NCBI RefSeq assembly: GCF_014306105.1
Contig: NZ_JACRVF010000003.1
Location: 248,001 to 312,000, forward strand
DNA: 64,000 bases
From: Pontibacter cellulosilyticus
GTDB taxonomy: Bacteria; Bacteroidota; Bacteroidia; Cytophagales; Hymenobacteraceae
Direction of reading: 5' to 3'
Shown piece after piece: positions 25,327-34,950 of the stretch. A model generated the notes under the pieces. That model ran no database searches and was not told where the DNA came from. It saw only the letters and a program-made list of their open reading frames with translations. The position numbers were made by a program, and so were the translations under genes. Positions within the stretch are counted from its first letter, which is position 1, and each line of letters opens with the position of its first letter.

Positions 25327-28317
25327 TTACTGTTTCATTAGTCTTGTCTGGTATACTTCGTTTCCAGCATTGATCTTAATCACATAAACTCCTTTAGCCA
25401 GGTTACTTATTTTTCTGTTCAGGTCCTGGTTTGCTGAGTGCAAGTTAGCAGTTGTCTCGAACACTCTTCTGCCGTCTACAGACCAAACACTCAGGTTAAT
25501 ATTGCCCTTTGTCGCTTTCTCTGGCAACACCAGGTTCACATAGCTGCTGGTTGGGTTAGGGTATACTTTGAACTGTCCTTTGGTGGCATCGGCAATGCCG
25601 GTAGTGTTGTCGGTGCTTATGTAGAAACGTGCTGAAACCGGCAAATGATCCGAAGTGGTAGATCTGAAATCTGCTATACTTTCCAGCAACTGCGATTCAA
25701 TCATAATGGAATTTGCGATATACTCATCCTCCAAAGTATTAGAGACGATCATATGGTCCAAGAAGCTTTTCAGCGATCCCGACTCGTACGTAAATGCACC
25801 GGCTACACTTAAATCGTATGTAAGGGTTTTGTAATTGTTGTCTGAAACAAACATATTGAACGATGACGGCTGATTTGTACCTACCACTGACACATCCACA
25901 TCATCATTATAATCGCCAAGTATAATCAAGTTAGCGTTTGCATATTGTGCATTCAAAGAGTCTTTAAGTACCTGTGCATCGTATACGCGCCTGTTGTAAT
26001 CTTCAGTTGGGTTAGTAGTGTTTGCTTTCGCATGGAAATTCACAATGTTATACAGCTGTTTTACGCCATCAATGTTTGCCTCAAACTGTACCATATAAGG
26101 TAGGCGACCGCTCGCCCAGAACAGGGAGCTACTAACAGGATAACCAGTTAGCGTTGTTCTACCAGCTCTGATATCCTCATACAGTTTAGAGAGCAGCACC
26201 TTCTCCTTCTTAACTGTAACAACTTCTGGTTTGTACAAAAATGCAACTTTCTGCTCCGAACTTCCCTGCCATGACATGGTCATACTTTCGTAGCCATACC
26301 CAATTTCTGTTGCAAGTGCGCGTAATTTGTTTTCGTCCACTATCTCTTGCACACCGATAACATCAGCGTTTAAGTTTAAAATTACTTGCTTAGCGTTTTC
26401 GTACTGAAGCACCTCATTCGATGGCCCGTTACTCGTTGATCCAAACCACTCAATGTTCCAGGTAACTACATCAAGCGTTTTTGATTTAAGAATAGAAGAA
26501 CCTTTAAGTATGCCACGTGTAATAGACGGACTGGTGCCACTGGTAAAGCTTACTGCACCTTCGTTCATCGCAACAGCAGTAAGTGGCTTAAATCGTACAT
26601 AGACTGTGTTATTAGCAGCAGCCTCTGCAGGCGTGTACGTTAAGGCTGTTGTGAATGCTGTACCATCCTTTGAAAGTTCAAAATTTGTTGGGGCAGCAAC
26701 GATTAGATTTTCAGTGAAGCCGCCACCCTGGAACGTAAACTGCTGTGCAGCAGACACACTTCCTACTGCTGTTTCGGCAAATCTCAAGGTCGCAAGATTG
26801 GTACTAATAAAGCTCTCCACGTTCTGTACAGCAAAGTTATCGAGTGTCCAACGGGCCGAGGCAGAAGTTGTGGAAGTATAAACTAAAGCAACGTAGGTGT
26901 TCGCTGATTTGTAGGCAGCAAGACTTAAATTTTCAAGCAATTTCCATTCATCAGAATTGTCTGCAGTTAAGGTTGCAAGGTTTGCCCAAGTTGCCGCAGC
27001 AGGATTACCTGTACCACTGTAGTTTGTCGACACTTTTACAACAAGGTCGTTACCGGAATATTTTGTCCTGTGGTTTACAGACAGCAACGGAATGTTAAAC
27101 GCACTGAAGTCCATGTTAGGAGAGATCAGCCAATCTTCGTTTGCATTGCTGGAGCTTGTATAGCCGCTTATTTGTACACCGTTGCCATCTTTACCGAATG
27201 TTGTGCAGGCCCAGGTTTGGTCTCCGGTTACGCTATAATGTGACCAGCCGCCAACCAGGTTTGCTCCATCCGTGCAATTATTAAAGCTCTGCACATACGC
27301 ACTATAAATATCTGCCGATACCGTAACATTTACATTGGCAATGTTAGGCGCTGCGTGTACAATGGAACCTGCGTAGAATCCTGCCGCGCCTGTGTTTACT
27401 TTAACATACAGCACTTTGCCGCTTGCCAGCTCAGCCCCAGAAAATGTCTTGCTTTGTATAAAACCACTGGTTTCAATATCTGAGATCATGAACGGACTTG
27501 CCGCTGTAACGGTAACGTTTCCTGATAGATTGTTAGACGTAAGCGTGTAAGACAACACATTGCTTTGTTCACCAGCTGCTATCGAGCCAAAGTTTAAGGA
27601 GGCGACACTTGTTGTAAGTGGGTTTGGAGTAGCTACAGCATCTGTAACTACCAGGTTATCCAGCGCAATACCGTCTCTGGATCCTGTTACTCCGGTAACC
27701 AGAATTTCATACGTGATCCAGCGCAGTTGCACAAGGGATTTATTTTCAGCCTCAGCAGGAAGCGTCACTTCAAAAGAACGGATTGCTTCCTCTGTTGCAA
27801 CACCTTCGCTACTGTAGTCGGAACCGGCAACGGTAGTCCAGCTATCTGATTGGCCAACTCTGTATTGCAGCGTTACCCCTACTGAGCGAGACTGATTACT
27901 GATCAACTCAATGTCGTAGGACACCCTGATACCGGTTTTGCCTGTGGTATTAACAGCCGTTGCAATTTGATTGGACCCGTTTGTTGTATTACTTGTGAGC
28001 TGCACGTAAAGCCGATTATTACTGCCTAATGTATAATTGTAGGCACTTGATCCGCTTAATTGTTTCTCGGCTGTTGCCACAATTGGCGCATTTGCAGATG
28101 GCACAGAGGTTTCAGCTGCTCCTTTTGAATTGCTGTATGCTGTTAGCCACACGGCTATTCCTGCTGGTAAAATAGTAGTGTTTTGCATACTGCTGAAATC
28201 AGTAGTATAAGGCAGCGTTTGTGCAGCGGGGTTGCTTTGCCCGTGCCCAAAATGGCTTATACTTAAAAAAACAGCAATGAATAAAAAGTAGGTAAGTTTC
28301 TGTAAAGGTTTTATCAT
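25327..28317 (-). CDS. T9SS-secreted endonuclease/exonuclease/phosphatase family protein
   Basis: 996-residue secreted multidomain protein. Residues 1-26 form a signal peptide (HFGHGQ). Two beta-rich regions follow: a jelly-roll-like module (about 30-230) and a choice-of-anchor-like domain (about 330-490), joined by abnormal-spindle/immunoglobulin-like linkers (LNFGSIAAGEQS; LRFAETAVGSVS). The EEP (DNase I-like) catalytic domain spans about 612-890: VVTWNIEWFG, NADVIGVQEIVD, VNFHAKAN, LGDYNDDVD and SDHLPVSARF. Residues about 917-996 are a type A T9SS C-terminal signal (FKVYPNPTSSYVNL, SVWSVDGRRVFE, KGVYVIKI, RLMKQ). It likely acts outside the cell or on its surface on nucleic acids; phosphoesterase activity on other substrates is possible. 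Confidence 0.88.
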   Translation of the reverse strand: MIKPLQKLTYFLFIAVFLSISHFGHGQSNPAAQTLPYTTDFSSMQNTTILPAGIAVWLTAYSNSKGAAETSVPSANAPIVATAEKQLSGSSAYNYTLGSNNRLYVQLTSNTTNGSNQIATAVNTTGKTGIRVSYDIELISNQSRSVGVTLQYRVGQSDSWTTVAGSDYSSEGVATEEAIRSFEVTLPAEAENKSLVQLRWITYEILVTGVTGSRDGIALDNLVVTDAVATPNPLTTSVASLNFGSIAAGEQSNVLSYTLTSNNLSGNVTVTAASPFMISDIETSGFIQSKTFSGAELASGKVLYVKVNTGAAGFYAGSIVHAAPNIANVNVTVSADIYSAYVQSFNNCTDGANLVGGWSHYSVTGDQTWACTTFGKDGNGVQISGYTSSSNANEDWLISPNMDFSAFNIPLLSVNHRTKYSGNDLVVKVSTNYSGTGNPAAATWANLATLTADNSDEWKLLENLSLAAYKSANTYVALVYTSTTSASARWTLDNFAVQNVESFISTNLATLRFAETAVGSVSAAQQFTFQGGGFTENLIVAAPTNFELSKDGTAFTTALTYTPAEAAANNTVYVRFKPLTAVAMNEGAVSFTSGTSPSITRGILKGSSILKSKTLDVVTWNIEWFGSTSNGPSNEVLQYENAKQVILNLNADVIGVQEIVDENKLRALATEIGYGYESMTMSWQGSSEQKVAFLYKPEVVTVKKEKVLLSKLYEDIRAGRTTLTGYPVSSSLFWASGRLPYMVQFEANIDGVKQLYNIVNFHAKANTTNPTEDYNRRVYDAQVLKDSLNAQYANANLIILGDYNDDVDVSVVGTNQPSSFNMFVSDNNYKTLTYDLSVAGAFTYESGSLKSFLDHMIVSNTLEDEYIANSIMIESQLLESIADFRSTTSDHLPVSARFYISTDNTTGIADATKGQFKVYPNPTSSYVNLVLPEKATKGNINLSVWSVDGRRVFETTANLHSANQDLNRKISNLAKGVYVIKINAGNEVYQTRLMKQ

Positions 28318-28606
28318 GATACCTATAAAAAAGGATTGACTTTCTGTTACTAAAGCGGTGGGGTTAATAATAAGTACAAAGCATTACTAAGAAAACCGCA
28401 CTGTAATTGATACAATATTAATGATATAATCTTAAAAAGAGATTACTAAAACATTATGTATTCGGTATTTACAATAAAACCGAGATAAATTGAGAAAGTA
28501 TCTTTTAATATCACAACTACTTATATATCTATTGTTACCAAACCTGCTATAGATTTTGATTATATGTAAGTGAGCGCTACTGCGACTAAAATACCTCAAA
28601 ATAAAA
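28318..28606. other. A/T-rich intergenic region upstream of the T9SS nuclease gene
   Basis: About 290 bases before the nuclease gene start. I see no ORF of note, no TTTG-N19-TAnnTTTG pair on the minus strand and no clear structure. The promoter of the gene must lie here. Confidence 0.5.
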
Positions 28607-28634
28607 AAGCCTGCCACTTAGAAGTGACAGGCTT
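28601..28634 (-). terminator. Terminator of the second T9SS protein gene
   Basis: AAGCCTGCCACTT paired with AAGTGACAGGCTT across one C-A mismatch and a 2-base tip; T-run on the minus strand from the A-tract at 28603-28608. Confidence 0.85.
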
Positions 28635-28656
28635 CCCGGATTTATACTAAGTATAG

Positions 28657-29652
28657 TTAGTTCTTCAGAAGTTTAGTCTGATATACTTCTTTACCAGCAG
28701 TTACATTCACAAAGAACATACCTTTAGATAATGAAGCCATTTTGCTGTTAAGCGACTCCTGCACCTGTGCCTGAGAACCAGTTGCCTTGAAAAGCTCTTT
28801 GCCTTCTACAGACCAAACAGTAAGGCTAACTTTCTGAGAGCCGATGTGGCCAGGAAGAGAAAGTCTTACATTCTGGCTCTGCATTGGGTTAGGATAAATG
28901 CTGAACATACCTTTAGTAGCGTCAGCGATGCCTGTGGTAGTTGCAGCAGTTAAAGTCAACGTGAAATCATCAATAGCATATAGTCCATCACTACCTCCAT
29001 CATTTGGGTCACTCCATCTGATCCATAAATTTGAACCAGGAGCTAAGGTAATTCCTGAAATGGTACCAGATATACTTGTCTTGTTAGCAGCATCATTTCC
29101 ATTAACTGCAGTGTTGTCAGTTACGGTCTTAAGTTTCTCAACTAAGTCCATTGACGTCAATGCAGTCCAGGTTGCATTAGCATCGTTTATTCCTGTAGCA
29201 TTAAAACTATATTCGAAGGCCGAAATTTCATCTGCTGTTGCACTAGAACCCGATCTCCACTGCTCCATAGTAGCGGCAAACTGCACCGTTCCAATTGTAC
29301 TTGTTGTTCCATTAGTGAAACCCGCTCCAAACCTAACACTTGTAGAATTTGAGCTTATACTTCCAAATGCTCTGTCTGTAGCATCAGTTGTTCCTACATT
29401 ATATATTGCACCTGAGTTTGCTGAACCATCAGTTATAACAGGCGTAAGAACAGCTCCTAGTTCACCGGTACCAGCATATCGAACTGCTGTCCAGCCATTT
29501 GGAAAGGTGGTTGGTGTAGTAGTCCCCATTCCATCAAAGTTCTGAGTATATGTTAGGCTGGTTAAATTAATCTGCGCACTTGCTTCGTTTCCTGCCAATA
29601 AAGCAAAACCTAACAGCGCAAGAGCAGCAGTTTTTTGTAAATGTTTAATCAT
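28657..29652 (-). CDS. T9SS type A sorting domain-containing secreted protein
   Basis: 331 residues. Signal peptide of 26 residues ending ASAQ, then one beta-rich domain of about 215 residues that opens with the phrase TYTQNFDGMG, common at the start of choice-of-anchor-like lectin folds in Bacteroidota, and contains IDDFTLTL near its end. Residues about 250-331 are a T9SS type A sorting signal (FSIYPNPMQSQNVRLSL, SVWSVEGKELFK, KGMFFVNV, KLLKN). The linker TTGIADATKG before the sorting domain also occurs in the T9SS nuclease, so the two C-termini are paralogous. No catalytic motif is visible; a binding or adhesion role is plausible. Confidence 0.85.
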   Translation of the reverse strand: MIKHLQKTAALALLGFALLAGNEASAQINLTSLTYTQNFDGMGTTTPTTFPNGWTAVRYAGTGELGAVLTPVITDGSANSGAIYNVGTTDATDRAFGSISSNSTSVRFGAGFTNGTTSTIGTVQFAATMEQWRSGSSATADEISAFEYSFNATGINDANATWTALTSMDLVEKLKTVTDNTAVNGNDAANKTSISGTISGITLAPGSNLWIRWSDPNDGGSDGLYAIDDFTLTLTAATTTGIADATKGMFSIYPNPMQSQNVRLSLPGHIGSQKVSLTVWSVEGKELFKATGSQAQVQESLNSKMASLSKGMFFVNVTAGKEVYQTKLLKN

Positions 29653-29847
29653 AAAAGTTTAGATTAGATTTGGTTGATTTTTATACTCTGACAGATGATA
29701 TGCTAAAGCTAACAGCTTAGATAATCAGCACTTAACATCGTGTTACAAATCTAATCCGATTTTTAATATTTAATGTAATCTATATATTAATTTTTTGCTG
29801 CTTTTGTCTATCTTAATTAAATGGCACCTTTAGCTATACAAAAGTCA

Positions 29848-31032
29848 TTAAATTTCTTCCAGCGCTTGCTCTATATCCCTAATCAAATACTCCGGATCTT
29901 CCAGCCCAATATAAAAACGCACCAGGTTAAAAGGCAGCGTAGGTTTCAAACCATGATCAGTATAAGAAGCAGCGATGGGGTAAATCAAAGATTCATGCCC
30001 ACCCCAGGAGGCTGCCATCAGGAAATGCTGTAGCCGATCGCAGAAGGCTTCTACTTTTTTAATGTTTTCCGTTTTCAGTAAAACAGAGAACTGTCCTGTG
30101 TTATTGCGCAATTGTTTTTGCGCTAAATTGTACTGTGGATGCGACGACAGTAATGGGAAATGTACTTTCTCTACCTTCGGATGTTTCACAAGAAAATCAA
30201 CAACTTTGCTGGTAGAGGCTGCAATACGCTCCATTCTCACTGGTAAGGTTCGCAAACCTCTAATTAACAACCAGGCATCGTGGGGCGAAAGTATGGCTCC
30301 AAGCGTCATGTACTCCCGTTCAAATATCCTGTTTATAGTTTCACGTGAGCCACAGACAATGCCGCCCATTGTATCGGAGTGGCCACCGATATACTTAGTA
30401 CAGGAATGCACCACTAAATCTACCCCAAAGGCTATGGGGTTTTGGTTTACAGGGCTAGCGAAGCTGTTGTCGATGATAGTTTTGCAGTTGTGCTCTTTGG
30501 CAATGGCCACTACTGCCGCTATGTCTTGTAACTCAAATGTGTAAGAGTTAGGGCTTTCCAGGTATAGCAGGCGTGTATTTAGCTTGATAGCGTTTCGGTA
30601 GTTTTCCGGGTCGGTGCCATCCACCATGGTTACCTCTACGCCAAACCTGGGCAGAAACCGCTTCATTAGGGTATTAGTCCAGGTGTAAGGCTTTTTTACA
30701 CAAACAACATGGTCGCCTGTGTTTACCTGAGACAACACTGCCGCCGATACTGCTGCAATGCCACTACCAAAAGCAATGGCATGCTCGGCCCCCTCAAGGG
30801 CTGCTATCTTTTTCTCCAGTATGGTTACAGTGGGATTATTGCCCCGGGTATACAGGTGCGCCTCAGGCTCGTGCTGTAGCATGTGCCTAAGATCTGCCAC
30901 AGAGCGGGCAGCAAAATTACTGGTTTGTAAAATAGGCGGGGCAACTGCATTAAAGTATAGCTCCCGATCTTCTCCTAACTCGTTTAGTATGTATGATAGC
31001 TCCATCGTTTCTACTTCAGTTCCTGCTTTCAT
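29848..31032 (-). CDS. PLP-dependent Cys/Met metabolism enzyme (cystathionine gamma-synthase/lyase family)
   Basis: 394-residue fold-type I PLP enzyme of the trans-sulfuration group. Seen: YTRGNNPTVTILEKKIAALE near 61-80, AFGSGIAAVSAAVLS near 87, LYLESPNSYT near 157, TIIDNSFASP near 186 (Asp that holds the pyridine nitrogen), the PLP lysine in SCTKYIGGHSD near 211, and GLRTLPVRMERIAAS near 260. These proteins add or remove sulfur groups at C-gamma or C-beta; sequence alone does not separate cystathionine gamma-synthase, cystathionine lyase and methionine gamma-lyase. ATG at 31032 is taken; Met 10 (MELSYILN) is an alternative. No sulfur genes are adjacent. Confidence 0.88.
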   Translation of the reverse strand: MKAGTEVETMELSYILNELGEDRELYFNAVAPPILQTSNFAARSVADLRHMLQHEPEAHLYTRGNNPTVTILEKKIAALEGAEHAIAFGSGIAAVSAAVLSQVNTGDHVVCVKKPYTWTNTLMKRFLPRFGVEVTMVDGTDPENYRNAIKLNTRLLYLESPNSYTFELQDIAAVVAIAKEHNCKTIIDNSFASPVNQNPIAFGVDLVVHSCTKYIGGHSDTMGGIVCGSRETINRIFEREYMTLGAILSPHDAWLLIRGLRTLPVRMERIAASTSKVVDFLVKHPKVEKVHFPLLSSHPQYNLAQKQLRNNTGQFSVLLKTENIKKVEAFCDRLQHFLMAASWGGHESLIYPIAASYTDHGLKPTLPFNLVRFYIGLEDPEYLIRDIEQALEEI

Positions 31033-31307
31033 ACTCTTATTTCACACCTGTTGTTTTGCCAGGTAAAGCAACAGATTTATACTTATCTACTTTATCTGTT
31101 AAAGTTACTTTTATACGCATTTAACATATAAGAAAAACGCACCTCAACAAGCTCACTTTCAAAGCTTTACAAACACTAAAGTATTAAATATAAATAATTT
31201 TTAAATCACATCACAAAGCACTGTAAATCAATTATTTACAAATTATAAATACGTGCATTTTTCTATTGATTCTGCAACTACAAAAGCCTGATTTTTGTTA
31301 TTTAGAC

Positions 31308-32333
31308 ATGAAAGAGAAAGAAGAAAACAACGTATTTCAGCTTACCCAATCCGAACCGGCAGAGCAGGACAAGGAATGGCAAAAGTCTATTCCTGCACAG
31401 GTGTTTCTGAACTACATTTTTGCGATAAGTTACCATATTCAGCACGGCGAAACGAGTGGTATAGAGCAGCTGGCTTTTCTGAGAGAGTCGCAGGAGGCGC
31501 TAACTGAGCAAGACCTTGAAACAGTAAAGCGTTATCTGCTTAACTCCTGGAGCACTGAATATGCTATGCGCACTACTGCCGCTCTTGGCGACGAAGCTTA
31601 TATGCGCAATGCCCTCCACTGGACATTCCCGCAGGCTTATTACACTGTATTCTCAGGTTTGCAGGCATTCTTGCACACGCGTGGCGTTAAATCCAGTAAT
31701 GAGGCGCTTATACTTCGAGAGGCTGGCAGATTGGTGGTAAAAAATGCTTATCCAAAAGCGATTGGCTTCTATGCCTCTGGTCACTACGATGACTTTAACA
31801 TACATCGCTTGCCGTTGTCGCACTATAAGCCTGGCTTACAGATAGCAGGCAAAGAGCTGGAAGCTCAGGCACAGATCGGTCAGTTTCTGCGTACCACGCG
31901 CCGCCAGAAGGCAAAGAGTGTAAGACAACAGGTACAGGCAAATGCTGCCACTGCCATCCGCAGCAAAAGCGGGGAGGTATTGCAGAAGTTTGGGCCGCAG
32001 CATTGGCAGCAACTTACCTGGCGCGTAGGCTATACTACACTTTTCGATTTGCTGTCACGGCTGCGCATATCCTCCTCTCACCGTGAGATTGAGCGTTTTG
32101 TGCTGGCCGATATTGACTTTAAGTTGTTCCATGAGTCGCTGCTAGAGATTGTTAGCTACCTAAATGGCATACACGAAAGCTATGTGGCGCAGGCTATGGG
32201 CGTACAACAGTATGAGGCATTTATAAAAGAACTGCCTACATACTTGCAGCATTCTTTTGTTGCTGCAAGGCTGCAAAAGCATATCAAGCCACTTTTCGGC
32301 GACGAAGAGTATCAACTTGGTCAGGCAGCATAA
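31308..32333 (+). CDS. Hypothetical helical protein
   Basis: A 341-residue protein I do not recognise. It is nearly all helical, without signal peptide or membrane segment. The region around residues 90-130 (MRNALHWTFPQAYYTVFSGL, then AFLHTRGVKSSNEA) recalls HEPN-type helices, but the canonical R-x4-6-H motif is not there, so I do not assign the family. A basic stretch RTTRRQKAKSVRQQ lies near residue 215, which might contact nucleic acid. Start ATG 31308 is chosen over an upstream start at 31266 because the latter runs through the candidate promoter. A terminator follows, so it is probably transcribed alone. Confidence 0.7.
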   Translation: MKEKEENNVFQLTQSEPAEQDKEWQKSIPAQVFLNYIFAISYHIQHGETSGIEQLAFLRESQEALTEQDLETVKRYLLNSWSTEYAMRTTAALGDEAYMRNALHWTFPQAYYTVFSGLQAFLHTRGVKSSNEALILREAGRLVVKNAYPKAIGFYASGHYDDFNIHRLPLSHYKPGLQIAGKELEAQAQIGQFLRTTRRQKAKSVRQQVQANAATAIRSKSGEVLQKFGPQHWQQLTWRVGYTTLFDLLSRLRISSSHREIERFVLADIDFKLFHESLLEIVSYLNGIHESYVAQAMGVQQYEAFIKELPTYLQHSFVAARLQKHIKPLFGDEEYQLGQAA

Positions 32334-32357
32334 CAGAGTTTTCCTTATTTATACTTT

Positions 32358-32393
32358 AAGCTCCTGTAGGTTTATACTTGCAGGAGCTTTTTT
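32358..32393 (+). terminator. Terminator with TATACTT in its loop
   Basis: 9-bp stem AAGCTCCTG / CAGGAGCTT (32358-32366, 32381-32389), loop containing TATACTT, then T-run. Confidence 0.92.
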
Positions 32394-32604
32394 ATGCTAA
32401 AGAATAACCAGTACAAGCTTCATAGCCGCCGCCGCCGTAAGGATAGTTCTCAATCTACTCTAACAGCTCTTTAATTCCTGTGTTATACTTACTACACCAT
32501 CCAACGAATAGCAATCAACAATAACAATTAAGTCTTTAAAAGCTGCCAAATATTTAGCAATTTTGCAGCTTGATTTTTAGACGTCAATTATAGTATAAGA
32601 TCGC

Positions 32605-34152
32605 ATGCAACTGAGCGAACAGGAATTACGCAGACGCCATGAGCGTGAAGAGCTGGAGAAAATGGGTATTAACCCATATCCCTCTGAAACATTTGAAGTT
32701 ACGGCTACTGCCAAAGAGATAAAGGAAAATTTCGATAAGGAAGGAAATAACTACCAGAACGTAACATTGGCGGGCCGCCTGATGAGCCGTCGTATTATGG
32801 GCAAAGCCTCTTTTGCGGAGCTGATGGATAGCACTGGCCGTATCCAGATCTATGTTTCGCGAGATGATATTGCTCCTGGAGAGAACAAGGACATGTACAA
32901 CACCGTGTTCAAGAAAATGCTCGACATCGGTGACTTTATCGGTATCAAAGGCTATGCTTTCGTAACGCAGGTGGGTGAGATTTCGGTGCATGTTACTGAG
33001 CTTGTTGTACTTGCCAAGTCGCTAAAGCCGCTTCCAATTGTGAAGCGTGAGGTAGACGAGAACGGCGTGGAGCACGTGTATGATGCCTTCAATGATCCTG
33101 AACTCCGTTATCGCCAGCGTTACGTAGACCTGATCGTGAACCCGAACGTGCGTGAGACTTTCAAAAAGCGTACGCAGCTTGTAAACTCAATGCGCCAGTA
33201 TTTGGGCAATAAAGGATACCTGGAGGTAGAAACGCCAATTTTGCAGCCTTTGTACGGTGGTGCGGCGGCGCGTCCGTTTAAAACGCACCACAATACCCTG
33301 GACATGACGCTGTACCTGCGTATTGCCAACGAACTATACTTAAAGCGCCTGATCGTGGGTGGTTTTGACGGTGTATTCGAGTTTGCAAAAGACTTCCGCA
33401 ATGAAGGTATGAGCCGTTTCCATAACCCAGAATTTACGCAAGTAGAGCTATACGTAGCTTACAAAGATTATAACTGGATGATGGACCTGGTAGAGGAAAT
33501 GGTAGAGAAAGTAGCTCTTGACCTGCACGGTAAAACAGAAGTACAGGTTGGTGAGAACGTAATCAACTTTGCCCGTCCATGGAAACGCTATACCATGTTC
33601 GAAGCAATTGAGCATTTCACTAAGATCGACATTTCAGAAATGGACGAGGCTGAACTGCGCCAGACCGCTCAGAAACTTGGTATCCATGTAGAGGCATCGA
33701 TGGGCAAAGGTAAACTGATCGACGAGATCTTCGGTGAGACCTGCGAACCATACCTGATTCAGCCAACTTTCATCACAGACTATCCTGTAGAGATGAGCCC
33801 ACTGGCGAAGAAGCACCGCAGTAAGCCAGGATTGGTTGAGCGTTTTGAGGCTATCTGTAACGGCAAGGAGATTTGTAACGCCTTCTCTGAACTGAATGAC
33901 CCTATTGATCAGCGTGCCCGCTTTGAAGAGCAGTTAGAGCTTGGCAAGCGCGGCGACGTAGAGGCCATGGTACTTGACGAAGACTTCCTGAGAGCCCTAG
34001 AGTACGGTATGCCACCAACAGCTGGTCTGGGTATCGGCATAGATCGTTTAAGTATGATCATGACCAACTCCCATTCTATTCAGGATGTGTTGTTCTTCCC
34101 GCAGATGAAGCCGGAGAAGCAAGACAAGAAAGAAGAAGAAAAAGTAGGTTAA
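32605..34152 (+). CDS. lysS: Lysyl-tRNA synthetase (class II)
   Basis: Charges tRNA-Lys. 515 residues. N-terminal OB-fold anticodon-binding domain ([21 protein letters not shown] near 55-75), class II motif 1 around [11 protein letters not shown] near 172, motif 2 in [16 protein letters not shown] near 263-278, and motif 3 in [13 protein letters not shown] near 475. The HNPEFTQ and [13 protein letters not shown] segments are lysine-specific. Length is normal; the C-terminus ends in a Lys/Glu tail. Upstream (32540-32571) is a hairpin AAGCTGC/GCAGCTT of unclear role. A very long two-way terminator follows. Confidence 0.97.
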   Translation: MQLSEQELRRRHEREELEKMGINPYPSETFEVTATAKEIKENFDKEGNNYQNVTLAGRLMSRRIMGKASFAELMDSTGRIQIYVSRDDIAPGENKDMYNTVFKKMLDIGDFIGIKGYAFVTQVGEISVHVTELVVLAKSLKPLPIVKREVDENGVEHVYDAFNDPELRYRQRYVDLIVNPNVRETFKKRTQLVNSMRQYLGNKGYLEVETPILQPLYGGAAARPFKTHHNTLDMTLYLRIANELYLKRLIVGGFDGVFEFAKDFRNEGMSRFHNPEFTQVELYVAYKDYNWMMDLVEEMVEKVALDLHGKTEVQVGENVINFARPWKRYTMFEAIEHFTKIDISEMDEAELRQTAQKLGIHVEASMGKGKLIDEIFGETCEPYLIQPTFITDYPVEMSPLAKKHRSKPGLVERFEAICNGKEICNAFSELNDPIDQRARFEEQLELGKRGDVEAMVLDEDFLRALEYGMPPTAGLGIGIDRLSMIMTNSHSIQDVLFFPQMKPEKQDKKEEEKVG

Positions 34153-34163
34153 TCTCCTGCACT

Positions 34164-34218
34164 AAGTATAAAAAGAAAGCGCCTGCTACAATGTAGCAGG
34201 CGCTTTCTTTTTATACTT
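34164..34218. terminator. Long bidirectional terminator that includes the AAGTATA motif
   Basis: Two 27-base arms (34164-34190 and 34192-34218) are exact complements around a single central A. The core is AAAGCGCCTGCTAC; the outer ends are AAGTATA and TATACTT. It serves lysS and the convergent YtxH gene. Confidence 0.95.
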
Positions 34219-34224
34219 CAGAGC

Positions 34225-34683
34225 TTACAAACCCGGTGTTTTACGGGCATCGTTAATCATTCTGTTCACTTCCTGGTCATCCCAATTACTGTTGTTACCA
34301 GTAGAGGTGCCAGTGGTTGTGCTACCCATTGTGCCTGGCTGGTTCTTACTCAGGTTAGGGTTTTTGTATGGTTCTTTTTTGCCTGTCCAAGAGTTAACCT
34401 TGTCTTTGGTAGCCGAATAGCTTTTGCTTACCTGATCACCAAACTTAGTGGCAGAGTCAGCTACCTTTTTGCGGGTAATAGTACCTTTGTCTGGAGCAAG
34501 TAGTACTCCTGCAATTGCACCGGCTGCCGCGCCGGCTAGCAAACCAAGTGCCACAGCACCTGATGTTTTGCTCTTCTCTTTTTTATTTGCTGCGTTTTGT
34601 TGTCTTATCTGTCGCACCGAAGCGTTAGTTGAATATGTTGATCTTTCCTCTCCAAGTGATCTGCTTTCCATTTTCGTTCTCAT
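34225..34683 (-). CDS. YtxH domain-containing protein, first of three
   Basis: 152 residues. A basic, Ser/Asn-rich N-terminus is followed near residue 42 by the YtxH signature, a Gly/Ala-rich hydrophobic segment GAVALGLLAGAAAGAIAG with VLLAPDKG after it, then an amphipathic helix and a Thr/Gly/Asn-rich tail (TMGSTTTGTSTG). YtxH proteins are small membrane-associated stress proteins in many bacteria, with no defined activity. Three members lie in a row here on the same strand, separated by 160-270 bases each. The C-terminal WDDQEVNRMINDAR is specific to this copy. Confidence 0.82.
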   Translation of the reverse strand: MRTKMESRSLGEERSTYSTNASVRQIRQQNAANKKEKSKTSGAVALGLLAGAAAGAIAGVLLAPDKGTITRKKVADSATKFGDQVSKSYSATKDKVNSWTGKKEPYKNPNLSKNQPGTMGSTTTGTSTGNNSNWDDQEVNRMINDARKTPGL

Positions 34684-34803
34684 AGTTGTATTTCTATTTT
34701 GTTTATATGTTAACTTAAAAATGTATGCTATTAGTATACATCTATTTAATATTTAATAACGCGATACCTTCTCACAGGTTTGAAAATAGGATCCCCAAAA
34801 AAC

Positions 34804-34834
34804 AAAAACGCCTGCTGAAATAAAACAGCAGGCG
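34804..34834 (-). terminator. Terminator of the second YtxH gene
   Basis: 9-bp stem CGCCTGCTG / CAGCAGGCG with an 8-base loop; the minus strand continues in a T-rich run. It lies 116 bases past the stop of the gene at 34951-35307. Confidence 0.8.
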
Positions 34835-34950
34835 CATTCGCAGGCGTATCGTATAGCTGCCTCAGCAGACTATCACAGTATATGCAACAGTCTCAGCTAT
34901 AGTGCCAATAAGCACAGAACACACCCTCTATAAACGTAATCTATACTTTA

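Noticed and set aside
28898-29545. 215-codon plus-strand frame over the second T9SS gene
   Set aside because: Antisense to a gene with signal peptide and sorting domain; its composition (Val/Ser/Pro rich) is that expected for the reverse of a Thr/Gly/Asn-rich protein.
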